DNA from: Lentihominibacter faecis
GTDB taxonomy: Bacteria > Bacillota > Clostridia > Peptostreptococcales > Anaerovoracaceae
DNA length: 46,376 bases
Direction of reading: 5' to 3'
NCBI RefSeq assembly: GCF_014306095.1
Contig: NZ_JACRWC010000105.1
Coordinates: 1 to 46,376, forward strand
In this document: one piece after another, positions 8,649-16,283 of the stretch
How positions within the stretch are numbered: position 1 is the first letter of the stretch
Layout of the letters: each line of letters begins with the position of its first letter
The notes under the pieces: model-generated
The model's input: only the letters and a program-made list of their open reading frames with translations
Database searches by the model: none
Told to the model about the DNA's origin: nothing
Translations under genes and position numbers: made by a program

Positions 8649-9889
8649 GGATCGTTCTCCTTTATTGTAAAATTCGTAAACTGAAGTGTGAAGCCGTGCT
8701 CCGCCTTTTTCCATGCTGCCCGTGCTCCGTGGGAGACAGCGATGCGCTTGAGCAGGAGAAATAACGGGCGGTTTTTCAGACGCGCCAGACGCAGCCCCTT
8801 TGCAGCAGAGATGGTAAAGCGGATCGAGCCGTGTTCTTCGGTGATGCAAAGAGCCTCCGGCGGAAGCTTTGCAGACTGCAGAATAAGCTGCAGGTAGCGG
8901 AAGATTTCGTATTTTTCGCGGGAGGACAGGGCTTCGGTCTTTATGGATTGCCAAAAAAGCTGGCTGTGGATCTGGCTGTCTATCTGGTCGCAGATGGTCA
9001 GCAGAGAGTCACGGTAGCTTCCTTCCGGTATCGCCAGATGATTGGAAAGATCGTGACGCAGACTGCGGATGCTCCCGTGGAGCACCGAGACGTTCTGATA
9101 ATAGTCCAGGAGCATGGCACTTTCCAGACGCTGGATGTGCTGCAGCTGACGCTTTTGCAGGACGAGCCACAGGAGCAGCAGGATGATGACCGCCAGCAGA
9201 AGAAGCAGGATCAGACACAAGTTGAACATGACCGGAAGAAAGGCTTCCTCGGTGATGTAGTTGGCTGCGATGTACTGCTGATGAGTCAGGAGTACGGTTT
9301 CCCGGATCACGTAAGCAAAGAATGTGATGGCGAAAAACAGCAGACAGATGATGTCCGGCACTTTGGAAAGCAGGGCTTTCAGCTTCCGGTTGAACAGCAG
9401 CGACACGCCTATGATGGTTAGGATCATCACCGCCCAGACGACGAGGTTGATCACGTCTATTTCAAGGGAAGCGTGATAGCTGCCCGCTACGTTGTTGCCG
9501 TCTTCCGGCAGGTATTTATAGAGCACCATGTTCCAAAGAAGGGCTGACGGTGCGATGGGCAGGCTCGTCAGGAAGTCCATGTAGAAGAAAATCAGGATGA
9601 AATTCCGCGGCAGATACCCGCTGCCGTCGATGCCGATGACCGCCAGTATGATGAAGGTGCTGAGAGCGTGGACGATGGAATGCAGAGTCTGTAAAAGCAT
9701 GGAATCTGCGTAGCCGGGCTGAGCCTGTAGCCAGCAGTTGATGATCTCCAGCACGAGGGTGGCAATCAAAATGATCCAGAAAGCCCGTTTTTTATGAGTT
9801 GTGATCCCAACGCATTTCAGACAGACGAACAACTGGAGAAATACGTACATGGGGATGAAGATACTGTCAGCAATGATGGTTTGCAGCAA
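8627..9889 (-). CDS. AgrC-like membrane receptor with H-box but no ATPase motifs (receptor B)
   Basis: 420 residues with the same architecture as its neighbours: a polytopic N-terminal half, linker QHIQRLESAMLLDYYQ, H-box SLRHDLSNHLA with His279, and a degenerate C-terminal domain without N or G boxes. The H-box and following segment (IPEGSYRDSLLTICDQIDSQ) are almost identical to receptor A, while the membrane half has diverged. This suggests duplication with selection for different ligands and a shared cytoplasmic partner. TTG at 9889 is used as start because AAAGGAGGAG lies just upstream; the next ATG would remove part of the first membrane helix. The gene overlaps receptor C by 22 bp. Confidence 0.84.
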   Translation of the reverse strand: MLQTIIADSIFIPMYVFLQLFVCLKCVGITTHKKRAFWIILIATLVLEIINCWLQAQPGYADSMLLQTLHSIVHALSTFIILAVIGIDGSGYLPRNFILIFFYMDFLTSLPIAPSALLWNMVLYKYLPEDGNNVAGSYHASLEIDVINLVVWAVMILTIIGVSLLFNRKLKALLSKVPDIICLLFFAITFFAYVIRETVLLTHQQYIAANYITEEAFLPVMFNLCLILLLLLAVIILLLLWLVLQKRQLQHIQRLESAMLLDYYQNVSVLHGSIRSLRHDLSNHLAIPEGSYRDSLLTICDQIDSQIHSQLFWQSIKTEALSSREKYEIFRYLQLILQSAKLPPEALCITEEHGSIRFTISAAKGLRLARLKNRPLFLLLKRIAVSHGARAAWKKAEHGFTLQFTNFTIKENDPCCISIK

Positions 9890-9901
9890 GGGACTCCTCC
9901 T

Positions 9902-11110
9902 TTAGGAAAGCTGGGATAACGTGAAGATATAACGATTTGTGTCTTTCGTCCAGGAAGCGGAGCCTCCGTGGGTTTTGGCGATTTGATTCGTCAGCTTGAA
10001 CATGGCCTGATGTTTCAGGATCAGTAGGGACAGCCGCTTCGGTGAGCGGATCGTAAAGTGAAGGGCGTCCTCTGTTTCATCAATGCAAAGAACTTCCGGC
10101 GGAAGTTTTTTCTTCTGCAAAATGTTTTGCAGGTAGCGGAAGATTTCGTATTTTTCGCGGGAGGACAGGGCTTCGTTCTTTATGGACTGCCAGGAAAGCT
10201 GGCTGTGGATCTGGCTGTCTATCCGATCGCAGATGGTCAGCAGAGAGTCACGGTAGCCTCCTTCCGGTATCGCCAGATGATTGGAAAGATCGTGGCGTAG
10301 GCTGCGGATGCTCCCGTGGAGCATAGAAACGTTCTGGTAATATCGCAGCTGCATATTGCTCTCCAGACGCTGGATCCTTTGCAGCTGGTATTTCTGCCGA
10401 GCAACAGTGATCAGCAGATACAGCGTGATCAAAAGGAGGATGACCAGTATAACGTCTGCATTGAATAGAGTGTCGCGGGAATATCGGTTGTCGAATAGGA
10501 AAAACTGCCCCCGGTAGATAAACATGACGAAAACTCTGCCGATATAGATCAGGAAAGTGATCCCCATGAGGAGCAGGCAGAGGTTTTCCGGGATCTTGCT
10601 GATAAGCCGGTTCAGAGGTTTGCGAAACAATACTATAGATAGTGCGATGGCTGCGGCAGTGTATGTCCAGGCGAGGATCCATAGAAGATCCTTGGGATGG
10701 CTGGCGGAAAACAGGGAAGCAGATTCCACCAGATGATGATCTGTTAAAAAGAGGACCAGCTTGTTTTGGATCAGCATATTGGCTCCGGTGGTGACCAGGT
10801 CATAGTAGAAAAACAACTTGACCCAGTTTCGTCCCAGGGTACCGTCTGCATAAACTGCCATCAGAGCAATTATGATGAACGTATCCAGAGTGTGGACGGC
10901 CCAGTAGGTCCAGTAGGTGGTCGTAGATAATGCTGACGGATCAGGGCTGTTCAGCAGAAAATCCATTCCCTTGAAGATGATTGTGTAGACCACTAGGATC
11001 ACGAAAACTTTTCTTTTATGCTGCGATACGTGACAGCCGTAGAACAGAAACATGACCTGAATGACCAGATAACAAAGTACATACAGACAAAGTGCGATTG
11101 CATAAATCAA
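9902..11110 (-). CDS. AgrC-like membrane receptor with H-box but no ATPase motifs (receptor A)
   Basis: 402 residues and the first gene of the operon. A membrane half (about 1-230) with six or seven helices is followed by linker LQRIQRLESNMQLRYYQ, H-box SLRHDLSNHLA with His273, and a C-terminal region ending THGGSASWTKDTNRY. That end looks like the terminal strands of a GHKL domain whose nucleotide-binding N and G boxes are lost. The start is TTG at 11110, with AGGGGGA 7 nt upstream; an ATG nearby is out of frame. AgrC-type receptors usually sense secreted peptides, but no peptide or AgrB-like processing gene was found in the window, so the ligand is unknown. Receptor B follows after 12 bp. 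Confidence 0.84.
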   Translation of the reverse strand: MIYAIALCLYVLCYLVIQVMFLFYGCHVSQHKRKVFVILVVYTIIFKGMDFLLNSPDPSALSTTTYWTYWAVHTLDTFIIIALMAVYADGTLGRNWVKLFFYYDLVTTGANMLIQNKLVLFLTDHHLVESASLFSASHPKDLLWILAWTYTAAAIALSIVLFRKPLNRLISKIPENLCLLLMGITFLIYIGRVFVMFIYRGQFFLFDNRYSRDTLFNADVILVILLLITLYLLITVARQKYQLQRIQRLESNMQLRYYQNVSMLHGSIRSLRHDLSNHLAIPEGGYRDSLLTICDRIDSQIHSQLSWQSIKNEALSSREKYEIFRYLQNILQKKKLPPEVLCIDETEDALHFTIRSPKRLSLLILKHQAMFKLTNQIAKTHGGSASWTKDTNRYIFTLSQLS

Positions 11111-11152
11111 AACAAAATCCCCCTAGATTGCAATTATATAGATAATAGAATA

Positions 11153-11158
11153 ATTATA
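11153..11158 (-). promoter_or_regulatory. -10 element for the receptor operon
   Basis: On the minus strand a TATAAT lies about 43 bp upstream of receptor A's TTG start. No good -35 box stands 16-18 bp upstream, which is typical of an activator-dependent promoter. An ATAGTTAAA (near 11179) resembles a LytTR half-site, but a second in-phase copy was not found. Confidence 0.45.
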
Positions 11159-11311
11159 GCATCAAGGATGGGTGGGGGATAGTTAAATTTAGAATTTTTG
11201 TAAAAACTTTAGACGCTCAGTGGCGGGCGACAGCAGACAGCCGAAATGGTCGATTATTACATTTGGTGAGCCGAAAATTACAACGAACCTCTTGATTGCG
11301 TCAGGCGGTGG

Positions 11312-11317
11312 TATAAT
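11312..11317 (+). promoter_or_regulatory. -10 element for the hypothetical gene at 11.36 kb
   Basis: TATAAT at 11312-11317, 43 bp upstream of the start codon. The -35 region (CTCTTG with a 17-bp spacer) is weak. Confidence 0.4.
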
Positions 11318-11359
11318 CCATTTCATCAGAAATACTTGCATGACGGGAGGGAAATTCAG

Positions 11360-11782
11360 ATGGAGACGATGCAGAAAAGACAGGATGAGAGGATGGACTC
11401 TTTAATGGAAAAGCGAATGAAAGAGGTGTTTGCACGGTGGCTGCAGGAAAATGACTACGATGAGGCAGCATTTTTAGAGAAATATAGCGAGGAAGAACTG
11501 GTGATGCAGTACGTGATCGGCGAAGAAAGATCGCGGATCTATTTGGCGGATGACCAGGGCGGTCAGGCCGAGGTCCTTTGCGAATTTCCTACGGATCGGA
11601 TCGGAGAAAGCCGGGATCTGATCGGTGAAGTAACGCTGCAGGCATCCTGGATCGCATGGATCGCCATGGATAAACTGTACGGCGAAGAACACAATTCTTT
11701 GCGGAAGCTGCCGGAGTCAGCGGACTGTGGGCTGGCTGAGAATATGCGTAGGGAGTATGAAGTGAAAGTAATAGGATTTTAG
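11360..11782 (+). CDS. Hypothetical soluble protein, divergent from the receptor operon
   Basis: 140 residues, mostly helical and acidic, with no signal peptide or membrane segment. I do not recognise a family. The first 30 residues are highly charged (MQKRQDERMDSLMEKRMKEV), followed by an aromatic and acidic middle (FLEKYSEEELVMQYVIGEE). ATG 11360 is preceded by GGGAGGG at good spacing; an in-frame ATG at 11336 has no RBS. It is transcribed away from the three-receptor operon across a shared 249-bp region. Cysteine synthase lies 73 bp downstream with its own -10 box. Confidence 0.75.
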   Translation: METMQKRQDERMDSLMEKRMKEVFARWLQENDYDEAAFLEKYSEEELVMQYVIGEERSRIYLADDQGGQAEVLCEFPTDRIGESRDLIGEVTLQASWIAWIAMDKLYGEEHNSLRKLPESADCGLAENMRREYEVKVIGF

Positions 11783-11808
11783 CCATAGCCAAGCGAAGGA
11801 TTTTGCAG

Positions 11809-11814
11809 TATAAT
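11809..11814 (+). promoter_or_regulatory. -10 element for the cysteine synthase gene
   Basis: TATAAT at 11809-11814, 42 bp before the ATG. The -35 (TAGCCA with a 17-bp spacer) is weak. Confidence 0.4.
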
Positions 11815-11855
11815 GGGCAGTATAGCAATGCATCAGAAAGAAGGTTTGTAACAAC

Positions 11856-12785
11856 ATGGTCTATCAAAACATCCTGGATGCTATGGGCAATACTCCCATG
11901 ATCCAATTGAATCATATGGTGCCGGAAGGCGCAGCGCGCATTCTGGTCAAATTTGAAGGTCTAAACGTGGGCGGTTCTATCAAAACGAGAACCGCTTATA
12001 ATATGATCTGCGACGCAGAGGAAAAGGGCGTCATTGATCAGGACACGATCATCGTCGAGCCGACCAGTGGAAATCAGGGCATCGGTCTTGCTCTGGTAGG
12101 AGCTGTAAAGGGTTATCGGACGATCATTATTATGCCGGATTCTGTCAGTGAAGAACGGCGAAAGCTGATCAATCACTATGGCGCAGAACTGATATTGATC
12201 CACGATGATAACAACATTGGTGAATGTATCGATGAATGTCTGCAGACTGCTATGCGAATGGCAGAAGAAGATCCTAACGTTTTTGTACCGCAGCAGTTTA
12301 TTAATCCGGCAAACCCGCAGGTTCATCGGTCTCATACGGGCCAGGAGATCCTGGAGCAGGTGGATGGACCGATTCACGGTTTTTGCTCAGGGATCGGTAC
12401 GGGCGGTACTATCACAGGCATCGGAGAAACATTGAAATCCGCCAATCCTGACATGGAGATCTGGGCAGTAGAGCCGGAGCACGCAGCTATCCTTTCGGGT
12501 GGATCCATAGGATCGCACCTGCAGATGGGAATCGGTGACGGTGTGATCCCGGATATCCTCAACCAGAATATCTATCAGGATATTTATATCGTAAAGGATG
12601 AAGAAGCCATCCGCACAGCGCAGGAACTGGCGTCAAAAGAAGGTATCATGTGCGGCATCTCCAGCGGCACTAACGTAGCTGCTGCCATCCAGCTTGCCAA
12701 GAAACTGGGAGAAGGTAAGACTGTCGTTACCGTCCTGCCGGATACCGCCGAACGATATTTCTCCACGCCGCTGTTTGAGGAGTAG
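11856..12785 (+). CDS. cysK: Cysteine synthase family PLP enzyme
   Basis: 309 residues, the usual length for O-acetylserine sulfhydrylase, which makes cysteine from O-acetylserine and sulfide. The fold-type II PLP features are present: the Schiff-base Lys43 in GGSIKTR, the substrate loop TSGNQGIG, the PLP-phosphate loop GIGTGGTITG, the PQQFINPANPQVH segment, and the C-terminal DTAERYFSTPLF. Two signature positions differ from textbook CysK: NVGGSIKTR in place of NPGGSVKDR, and TSGNQG in place of TSGNTG. A relaxed or altered amino-acid substrate (for example a related beta-replacement) is therefore possible. No serine acetyltransferase gene is nearby. The start ATG has a modest RBS (GAAGG, 11 nt away). 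Confidence 0.88.
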   Translation: MVYQNILDAMGNTPMIQLNHMVPEGAARILVKFEGLNVGGSIKTRTAYNMICDAEEKGVIDQDTIIVEPTSGNQGIGLALVGAVKGYRTIIIMPDSVSEERRKLINHYGAELILIHDDNNIGECIDECLQTAMRMAEEDPNVFVPQQFINPANPQVHRSHTGQEILEQVDGPIHGFCSGIGTGGTITGIGETLKSANPDMEIWAVEPEHAAILSGGSIGSHLQMGIGDGVIPDILNQNIYQDIYIVKDEEAIRTAQELASKEGIMCGISSGTNVAAAIQLAKKLGEGKTVVTVLPDTAERYFSTPLFEE

Positions 12786-12914
12786 GCAGGAGCGAGAGCA
12801 GAGGCGACGGCAGAGTCCGAGGAGATAAAGACTGCGTGAGAAAACGTGAGAGATAAATACGAATAAAAAACAAGGGTGGACTCAGCGCATTCATTACATT
12901 CAACTACCAGTTGC

Positions 12915-12943
12915 TTGCCATCCCCTTTTTTAGGGACTATAAT
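12915..12943 (+). promoter_or_regulatory. Promoter for the coiled-coil gene
   Basis: TTGCCA (12915-12920), a 17-bp spacer and TATAAT (12938-12943). The -10 box ends 42 bp before the ATG at 12986. Confidence 0.7.
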
Positions 12944-12985
12944 ATAGGTAACGGTATTATGGGACAACAAATGGAGGTAGGGATT

Positions 12986-13537
12986 ATGTTCAATGAAGAA
13001 AGTCGTATTTTAGAGGTGCTGCAGGAATTTCGCCGGGACTTTTCAGATATGCGGGAAGACATCAATATCATGAAAGATGATATTCGGATGCTGAAGGCGG
13101 ATGTTGCTGAACTCAAAGCGGATGTTGCTGAACTTAAAACGGATGTTGTTGGGCTCAAAACGGATGTTGATAAGCTCCAGCAGGATGTCAGCGTATTAAA
13201 GGTAGAAGTAACAGGACTCAAACAAGATGTAAAAGATTTGCAGAATCGCATGATTGTTGTGGAGGGAAGGACAGATCAGCTACAGCTGATGATGAATGAG
13301 ATGCGAGATGAACTGGCTGAAGTAAAACATGAAGTATTTTCCCTAAGAACTACCATTGAGAATGTTACGAATCGAAACATCCGGGTTATTGCAGAAGGTC
13401 ATCTTGATTTGGAAGATAAGTTCGATCGCTCGGTAAAGGCCGGAGCGGAAACGGAAGTGATAAAAGTACGCGTAAATATGATCGAGAATGAAGTTCGCTC
13501 TCTAAAAGATCAAAATAATTCGGTTACACTAATATAA
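12986..13537 (+). CDS. Coiled-coil protein with tandem heptad-pair repeats
   Basis: 183 residues, predicted soluble. Residues about 35-85 are heptads of the form LKADVAE, LKADVAE, LKTDVVG, LKTDVDK, which form a long parallel coiled coil. A shorter, less regular coil and a C-terminal helix (RVNMIENEVRSLK) follow. Proteins of this kind are common in Clostridia and some phages, but I cannot assign a function. ATG 12986 follows GGAGGTAGGG; the frame extends upstream without an RBS. The heptads are encoded by 21-bp DNA repeats, so copy number may vary between strains. An XRE regulator gene lies about 100 bp downstream. Confidence 0.82.
   Translation: MFNEESRILEVLQEFRRDFSDMREDINIMKDDIRMLKADVAELKADVAELKTDVVGLKTDVDKLQQDVSVLKVEVTGLKQDVKDLQNRMIVVEGRTDQLQLMMNEMRDELAEVKHEVFSLRTTIENVTNRNIRVIAEGHLDLEDKFDRSVKAGAETEVIKVRVNMIENEVRSLKDQNNSVTLI
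13091..13237 (+). repeat. Tandem 21-bp repeats coding for heptads
   Basis: Seven consecutive 21-bp units start at 13091. The first four (to 13174) share the core GCGGATGTTG or ACGGATGTTG, and the last three are more diverged. Each unit encodes one LKxDVxx heptad of the coiled coil. Confidence 0.88.
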
Positions 13538-13639
13538 TTATAAGTAAAATCAAAAAAACACTTGAAAATACCGCCTAAATGCCATACAATGGAAATACCA
13601 ATATTAGGTAAAACACATTGCGGTGCAGGGAGGTGGACA

Positions 13640-14029
13640 ATGACAGAACGAATGGAAATAAAAGATCTCAACAGAGTTGAGATGGGTAAAAGGATTCGTG
13701 AACGTAGAGAACTCCTGAAGATGTCTCGGGATGAACTGGCACGGAGGCTGGATGTCACATCAAAATTTATCGCAGATCTGGAATATGGAGAAAAAGGAGC
13801 TTCTGTCAAGAATCTTTATCGCCTGAAGCAGATCCTTGGCGTCAGCGTCGACTATCTGATGGATGGGAATCCGTCCAATCAAAACGAGACGGAGCCGCGA
13901 AAGATGCTCAATGAAAATATCATGGGATCGCTCAGCGTATGCAATGTCAAACAGCTTCGCGTAATGGAGCAAATTGCACGGCTTTATATCGAAGGCGTGG
14001 TGAACAACGAGGAAGATAGCGAAGAATAA
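13640..14029 (+). CDS. XRE-family transcriptional regulator
   Basis: 129 residues. An N-terminal Cro/C1-type HTH (about 15-70: GKRIRERRELLKMSRDELA, then SKFIADLEYGEKG and NLYRLKQILGVSVDYLM) is followed by a short C-terminal segment, ENIMGSLSVCNVKQLRVMEQ. The same segment, nearly unchanged, occurs in the XRE gene at 41.8 kb, so the two are paralogues with a shared C-terminal module. ATG 13640 follows GGGAGGTGG; an in-frame ATG at 13562 has no RBS. It stands alone, convergent with the LytTR gene RR2. Its target is unknown. Confidence 0.9.
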   Translation: MTERMEIKDLNRVEMGKRIRERRELLKMSRDELARRLDVTSKFIADLEYGEKGASVKNLYRLKQILGVSVDYLMDGNPSNQNETEPRKMLNENIMGSLSVCNVKQLRVMEQIARLYIEGVVNNEEDSEE

Positions 14030-14054
14030 GCGGTGAAAGCTCACTGCATTTGGT

Positions 14055-14104
14055 AAAATATCGCTCCCAAACGGACAAGTATCTGTTTTGGAACGATATT
14101 TTTT
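14055..14104. terminator. Bidirectional terminator between XRE gene and RR2
   Basis: AAAATATCG..TCC.AAAC (14055-14072) pairs with GTTTTGGA.CGATATTTT (14085-14102). A/T flanks on both sides serve both convergent genes. Confidence 0.8.
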
Positions 14105-14120
14105 ATACCATAATTTATTA

Positions 14121-14939
14121 TTAGCGCCTCAGGCATTTCAGGAAGGCTTCCCGTGCCTGAGTGTAATAGGTTTTACTGATAGGGATCGCCTGCGCTGGTG
14201 AATAAAGTGGAGACGAGGATCCTTCTGCAGACCCGTGAAGGGGGTGCGCTATTGATACCTGCAGTCCGGCGCGAGCCGATACAAGAAATTTGCGGTCGCT
14301 CATTTCCGAAACATATCGGAAATTGACGATGTAACTCGTGTGGCACTGAAAAAACAGGGAATCCAGGCTGTCTTCAAAATCAGAGAACTTGCCGTAGGTC
14401 TTAAAAACCTCACCATCTGCTGTATGGACCAGGATCAGCCTGCGGCTCTTTTCCAGGAAGAGGATCTCCTGAAGCGGGATGCGAAATACCCCTTGCTTGT
14501 TGGAAATCGTCAGGAATTTGTCTTTTAGGGACAGGATCCTGCGCTGTGCTGCATACAGTGCGGTTTTCAGACGCTCCGGATCGACTGGCTTTTTTAGAAA
14601 ATATACGTGATCCACATTATAAACATCCAGATAGTAATCATCGTATCCGGAGAAGAAAATGATCTGGATATCCGGGTGGATCCGAAGCAGGTGATTGGAC
14701 AGTCTGATCCCGGATTGATCACCAAGCTCGATATCGATGAAAGCCAGATCATAGTGCTCGCTTTCTGCAGCAAAAAGCAGTTCATCCGGATCCGCGAAAA
14801 TATCCGAGCGCGTCATGACGGGATCAAGTGAAGGTTCTGTGTTTTGTGGTGTGTTTAACTGTTCTTCTGCAATTTTTGTGATATCCTGATAGAGGGAGTT
14901 GCTCGCCTTGGGATCATCATCGCAGATCGCGATACGCAT
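14121..14939 (-). CDS. LytTR response regulator with an insertion in the DNA-binding domain (RR2)
   Basis: 272 residues. The receiver is canonical: acidic residues after strand 1 (ICDDDP), phospho-acceptor Asp69 (LAFIDIEL) and Lys117 (FLKKP). The LytTR domain starts at ISNKQGVFRIPL and ends PISKTYY, but about 25 extra residues rich in Ser, Ala, Pro and His sit between KFLV and IPISK compared with RR1. The extra stretch contains LQVSIAHPL, which resembles a copy of the canonical strand that follows it. ATG 14939 has GGAGGT 7 nt upstream; a TTG at 14954 overlaps that RBS. The gene is divergent from the metallophosphoesterase. With RR1 it brackets the three-receptor operon and is a likely second output of it. 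Confidence 0.92.
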   Translation of the reverse strand: MRIAICDDDPKASNSLYQDITKIAEEQLNTPQNTEPSLDPVMTRSDIFADPDELLFAAESEHYDLAFIDIELGDQSGIRLSNHLLRIHPDIQIIFFSGYDDYYLDVYNVDHVYFLKKPVDPERLKTALYAAQRRILSLKDKFLTISNKQGVFRIPLQEILFLEKSRRLILVHTADGEVFKTYGKFSDFEDSLDSLFFQCHTSYIVNFRYVSEMSDRKFLVSARAGLQVSIAHPLHGSAEGSSSPLYSPAQAIPISKTYYTQAREAFLKCLRR

Positions 14940-15060
14940 TGGTGATACCTCCAATCAAAAGATAGCATTATTATTGCATAAATTGTATAGAAATACCAGC
15001 CCTAAATTGCGTTTAGAGGACAGAATCCCCAGCGCCTTAGAGCTGCAGAAAGGAATTTTT

Positions 15061-16257
15061 ATGATAGCGATATGTTTAGCACCATGTTACCTGCTGCTTT
15101 GCTGGTATTTGTGGCGACGGGCGATCCGGTGGATGGGAAGCTGTCATCATGTATTCGAACACAAGGGCGTTCAGATCGGAATGTTCATCCTATACGCGTT
15201 TCTGGCACTCAGCATTGTCATCGCATTTTTGCTGCCACATTCGGATTTTCAACGATTTCTGAAAATGGTCAGTAACTACTGGCTGGGGATCTTGCTGTAC
15301 ATTATTCTGACCGTCGTGGTCGCGGATCTGCTGCGGTTTATTTTGAAGCGGACCCGGTTTCCCCACAAGGAAAAACTGTTTTCCAGAGGAGGTCATGCGG
15401 TAGTGGGGACGATCTGCCTGTGTGTGATATGTGCATTTTCGGTACTGGGGATCTACACGGCACGTCATACGGTCGTGACACAGCAGGATATCACCATTGA
15501 AAAAAGCGGAGGAACCCTGGATTCTCTTCATGTCGTTCTGGTGGCAGATCTGCATCTGGGTTACAGCATCGGAAACGATCACATGAAGCAGATGGTGAAA
15601 AAAATCAATGCACTGGATCCGGATGTTGTACTGGTGGCAGGAGATATTTTCGACAATGAATACGAGGCGATCAAAGAGCCGGATAAGGTTGCAAAAACTC
15701 TTTCGGGCATCAAGTCGAAGGACGGCGTCTACGCTACCTACGGCAATCACGATATCCAGGAGCCGATCCTGGCGGGATTTACCTTTGGGGGAAAGGATGA
15801 GAAAAAGCAGAGCGATCCGCGGATGGATGCCTTTATGCAAAAAGCGGGGCTCACACTTTTGCAGGAGAAAGGCGTATGGATCGATGACAGCGTATATCTT
15901 TATGGCCGACCGGATTACGAGCGACCGGGACGGGGCATCACGAAGCGAAAGACACCGAAAGAAATCACGAAGAATATCGATAAAAGCAAGCCGATCATCG
16001 TGCTGGAGCATGAGCCGAGACAGCTGCAGGAACTGGCTGATGCCGGAGTGGATGCACAGCTTTGCGGTCATACCCATGACGGACAGATGTTTCCTGGAAA
16101 TCTGACCATAAATCTGCTGTGGGAGAACGCATATGGATACAAAAAGAAAGATGGGATGCACAGTATCGTCACATCCGGCGTCGGAGTGTTTGGCCCTAAT
16201 ATGCGGGTGGGAACCAAAAGTGAGATCTATGATATCCATATGACATTTCGACCGTAA
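15061..16257 (+). CDS. Membrane-anchored metallophosphoesterase (YkuE-like)
   Basis: 398 residues. The N-terminal 140 residues hold about four membrane helices. The C-terminal calcineurin-like domain has the full set of metal motifs in order: VADLHLGY, GDIFDN, GNHD, LEHEP and CGHTHDGQ. The family hydrolyses phosphoesters with a dinuclear metal centre, and membrane-anchored members often act on lipid or envelope substrates; the substrate here is not known. ATG 15061 has AAAGGAA 5 nt upstream, and the frame is open further upstream over the RR2 promoter without an RBS. The catalytic domain is likely extracytoplasmic or at the membrane face, but this depends on the helix count. Confidence 0.9.
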   Translation: MIAICLAPCYLLLCWYLWRRAIRWMGSCHHVFEHKGVQIGMFILYAFLALSIVIAFLLPHSDFQRFLKMVSNYWLGILLYIILTVVVADLLRFILKRTRFPHKEKLFSRGGHAVVGTICLCVICAFSVLGIYTARHTVVTQQDITIEKSGGTLDSLHVVLVADLHLGYSIGNDHMKQMVKKINALDPDVVLVAGDIFDNEYEAIKEPDKVAKTLSGIKSKDGVYATYGNHDIQEPILAGFTFGGKDEKKQSDPRMDAFMQKAGLTLLQEKGVWIDDSVYLYGRPDYERPGRGITKRKTPKEITKNIDKSKPIIVLEHEPRQLQELADAGVDAQLCGHTHDGQMFPGNLTINLLWENAYGYKKKDGMHSIVTSGVGVFGPNMRVGTKSEIYDIHMTFRP

Positions 16258-16283
16258 GCTGACAGAATCAGGGCGGCGGGAGC

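Noticed and set aside
7548..9421. Open frames of 196-218 codons antisense to the receptor genes
   Set aside because: They recur because the receptors are paralogous. Motifs and RBS support only the minus-strand frames.
11111..11359. A possible small peptide gene (AgrD-like) upstream of the receptor operon
   Set aside because: No short frame with an RBS and peptide-like sequence was found on either strand, and no AgrB-type processing gene exists in the window.
13091..13237. Regular 21-bp repeats as a possible CRISPR array
   Set aside because: No spacers between units, all in frame in a coding sequence, and no cas genes.
15190..16239. A 349-codon frame antisense to the metallophosphoesterase
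   Set aside because: The sense frame has all five metal motifs and an RBS; the antisense frame is Cys- and His-rich with no domain.
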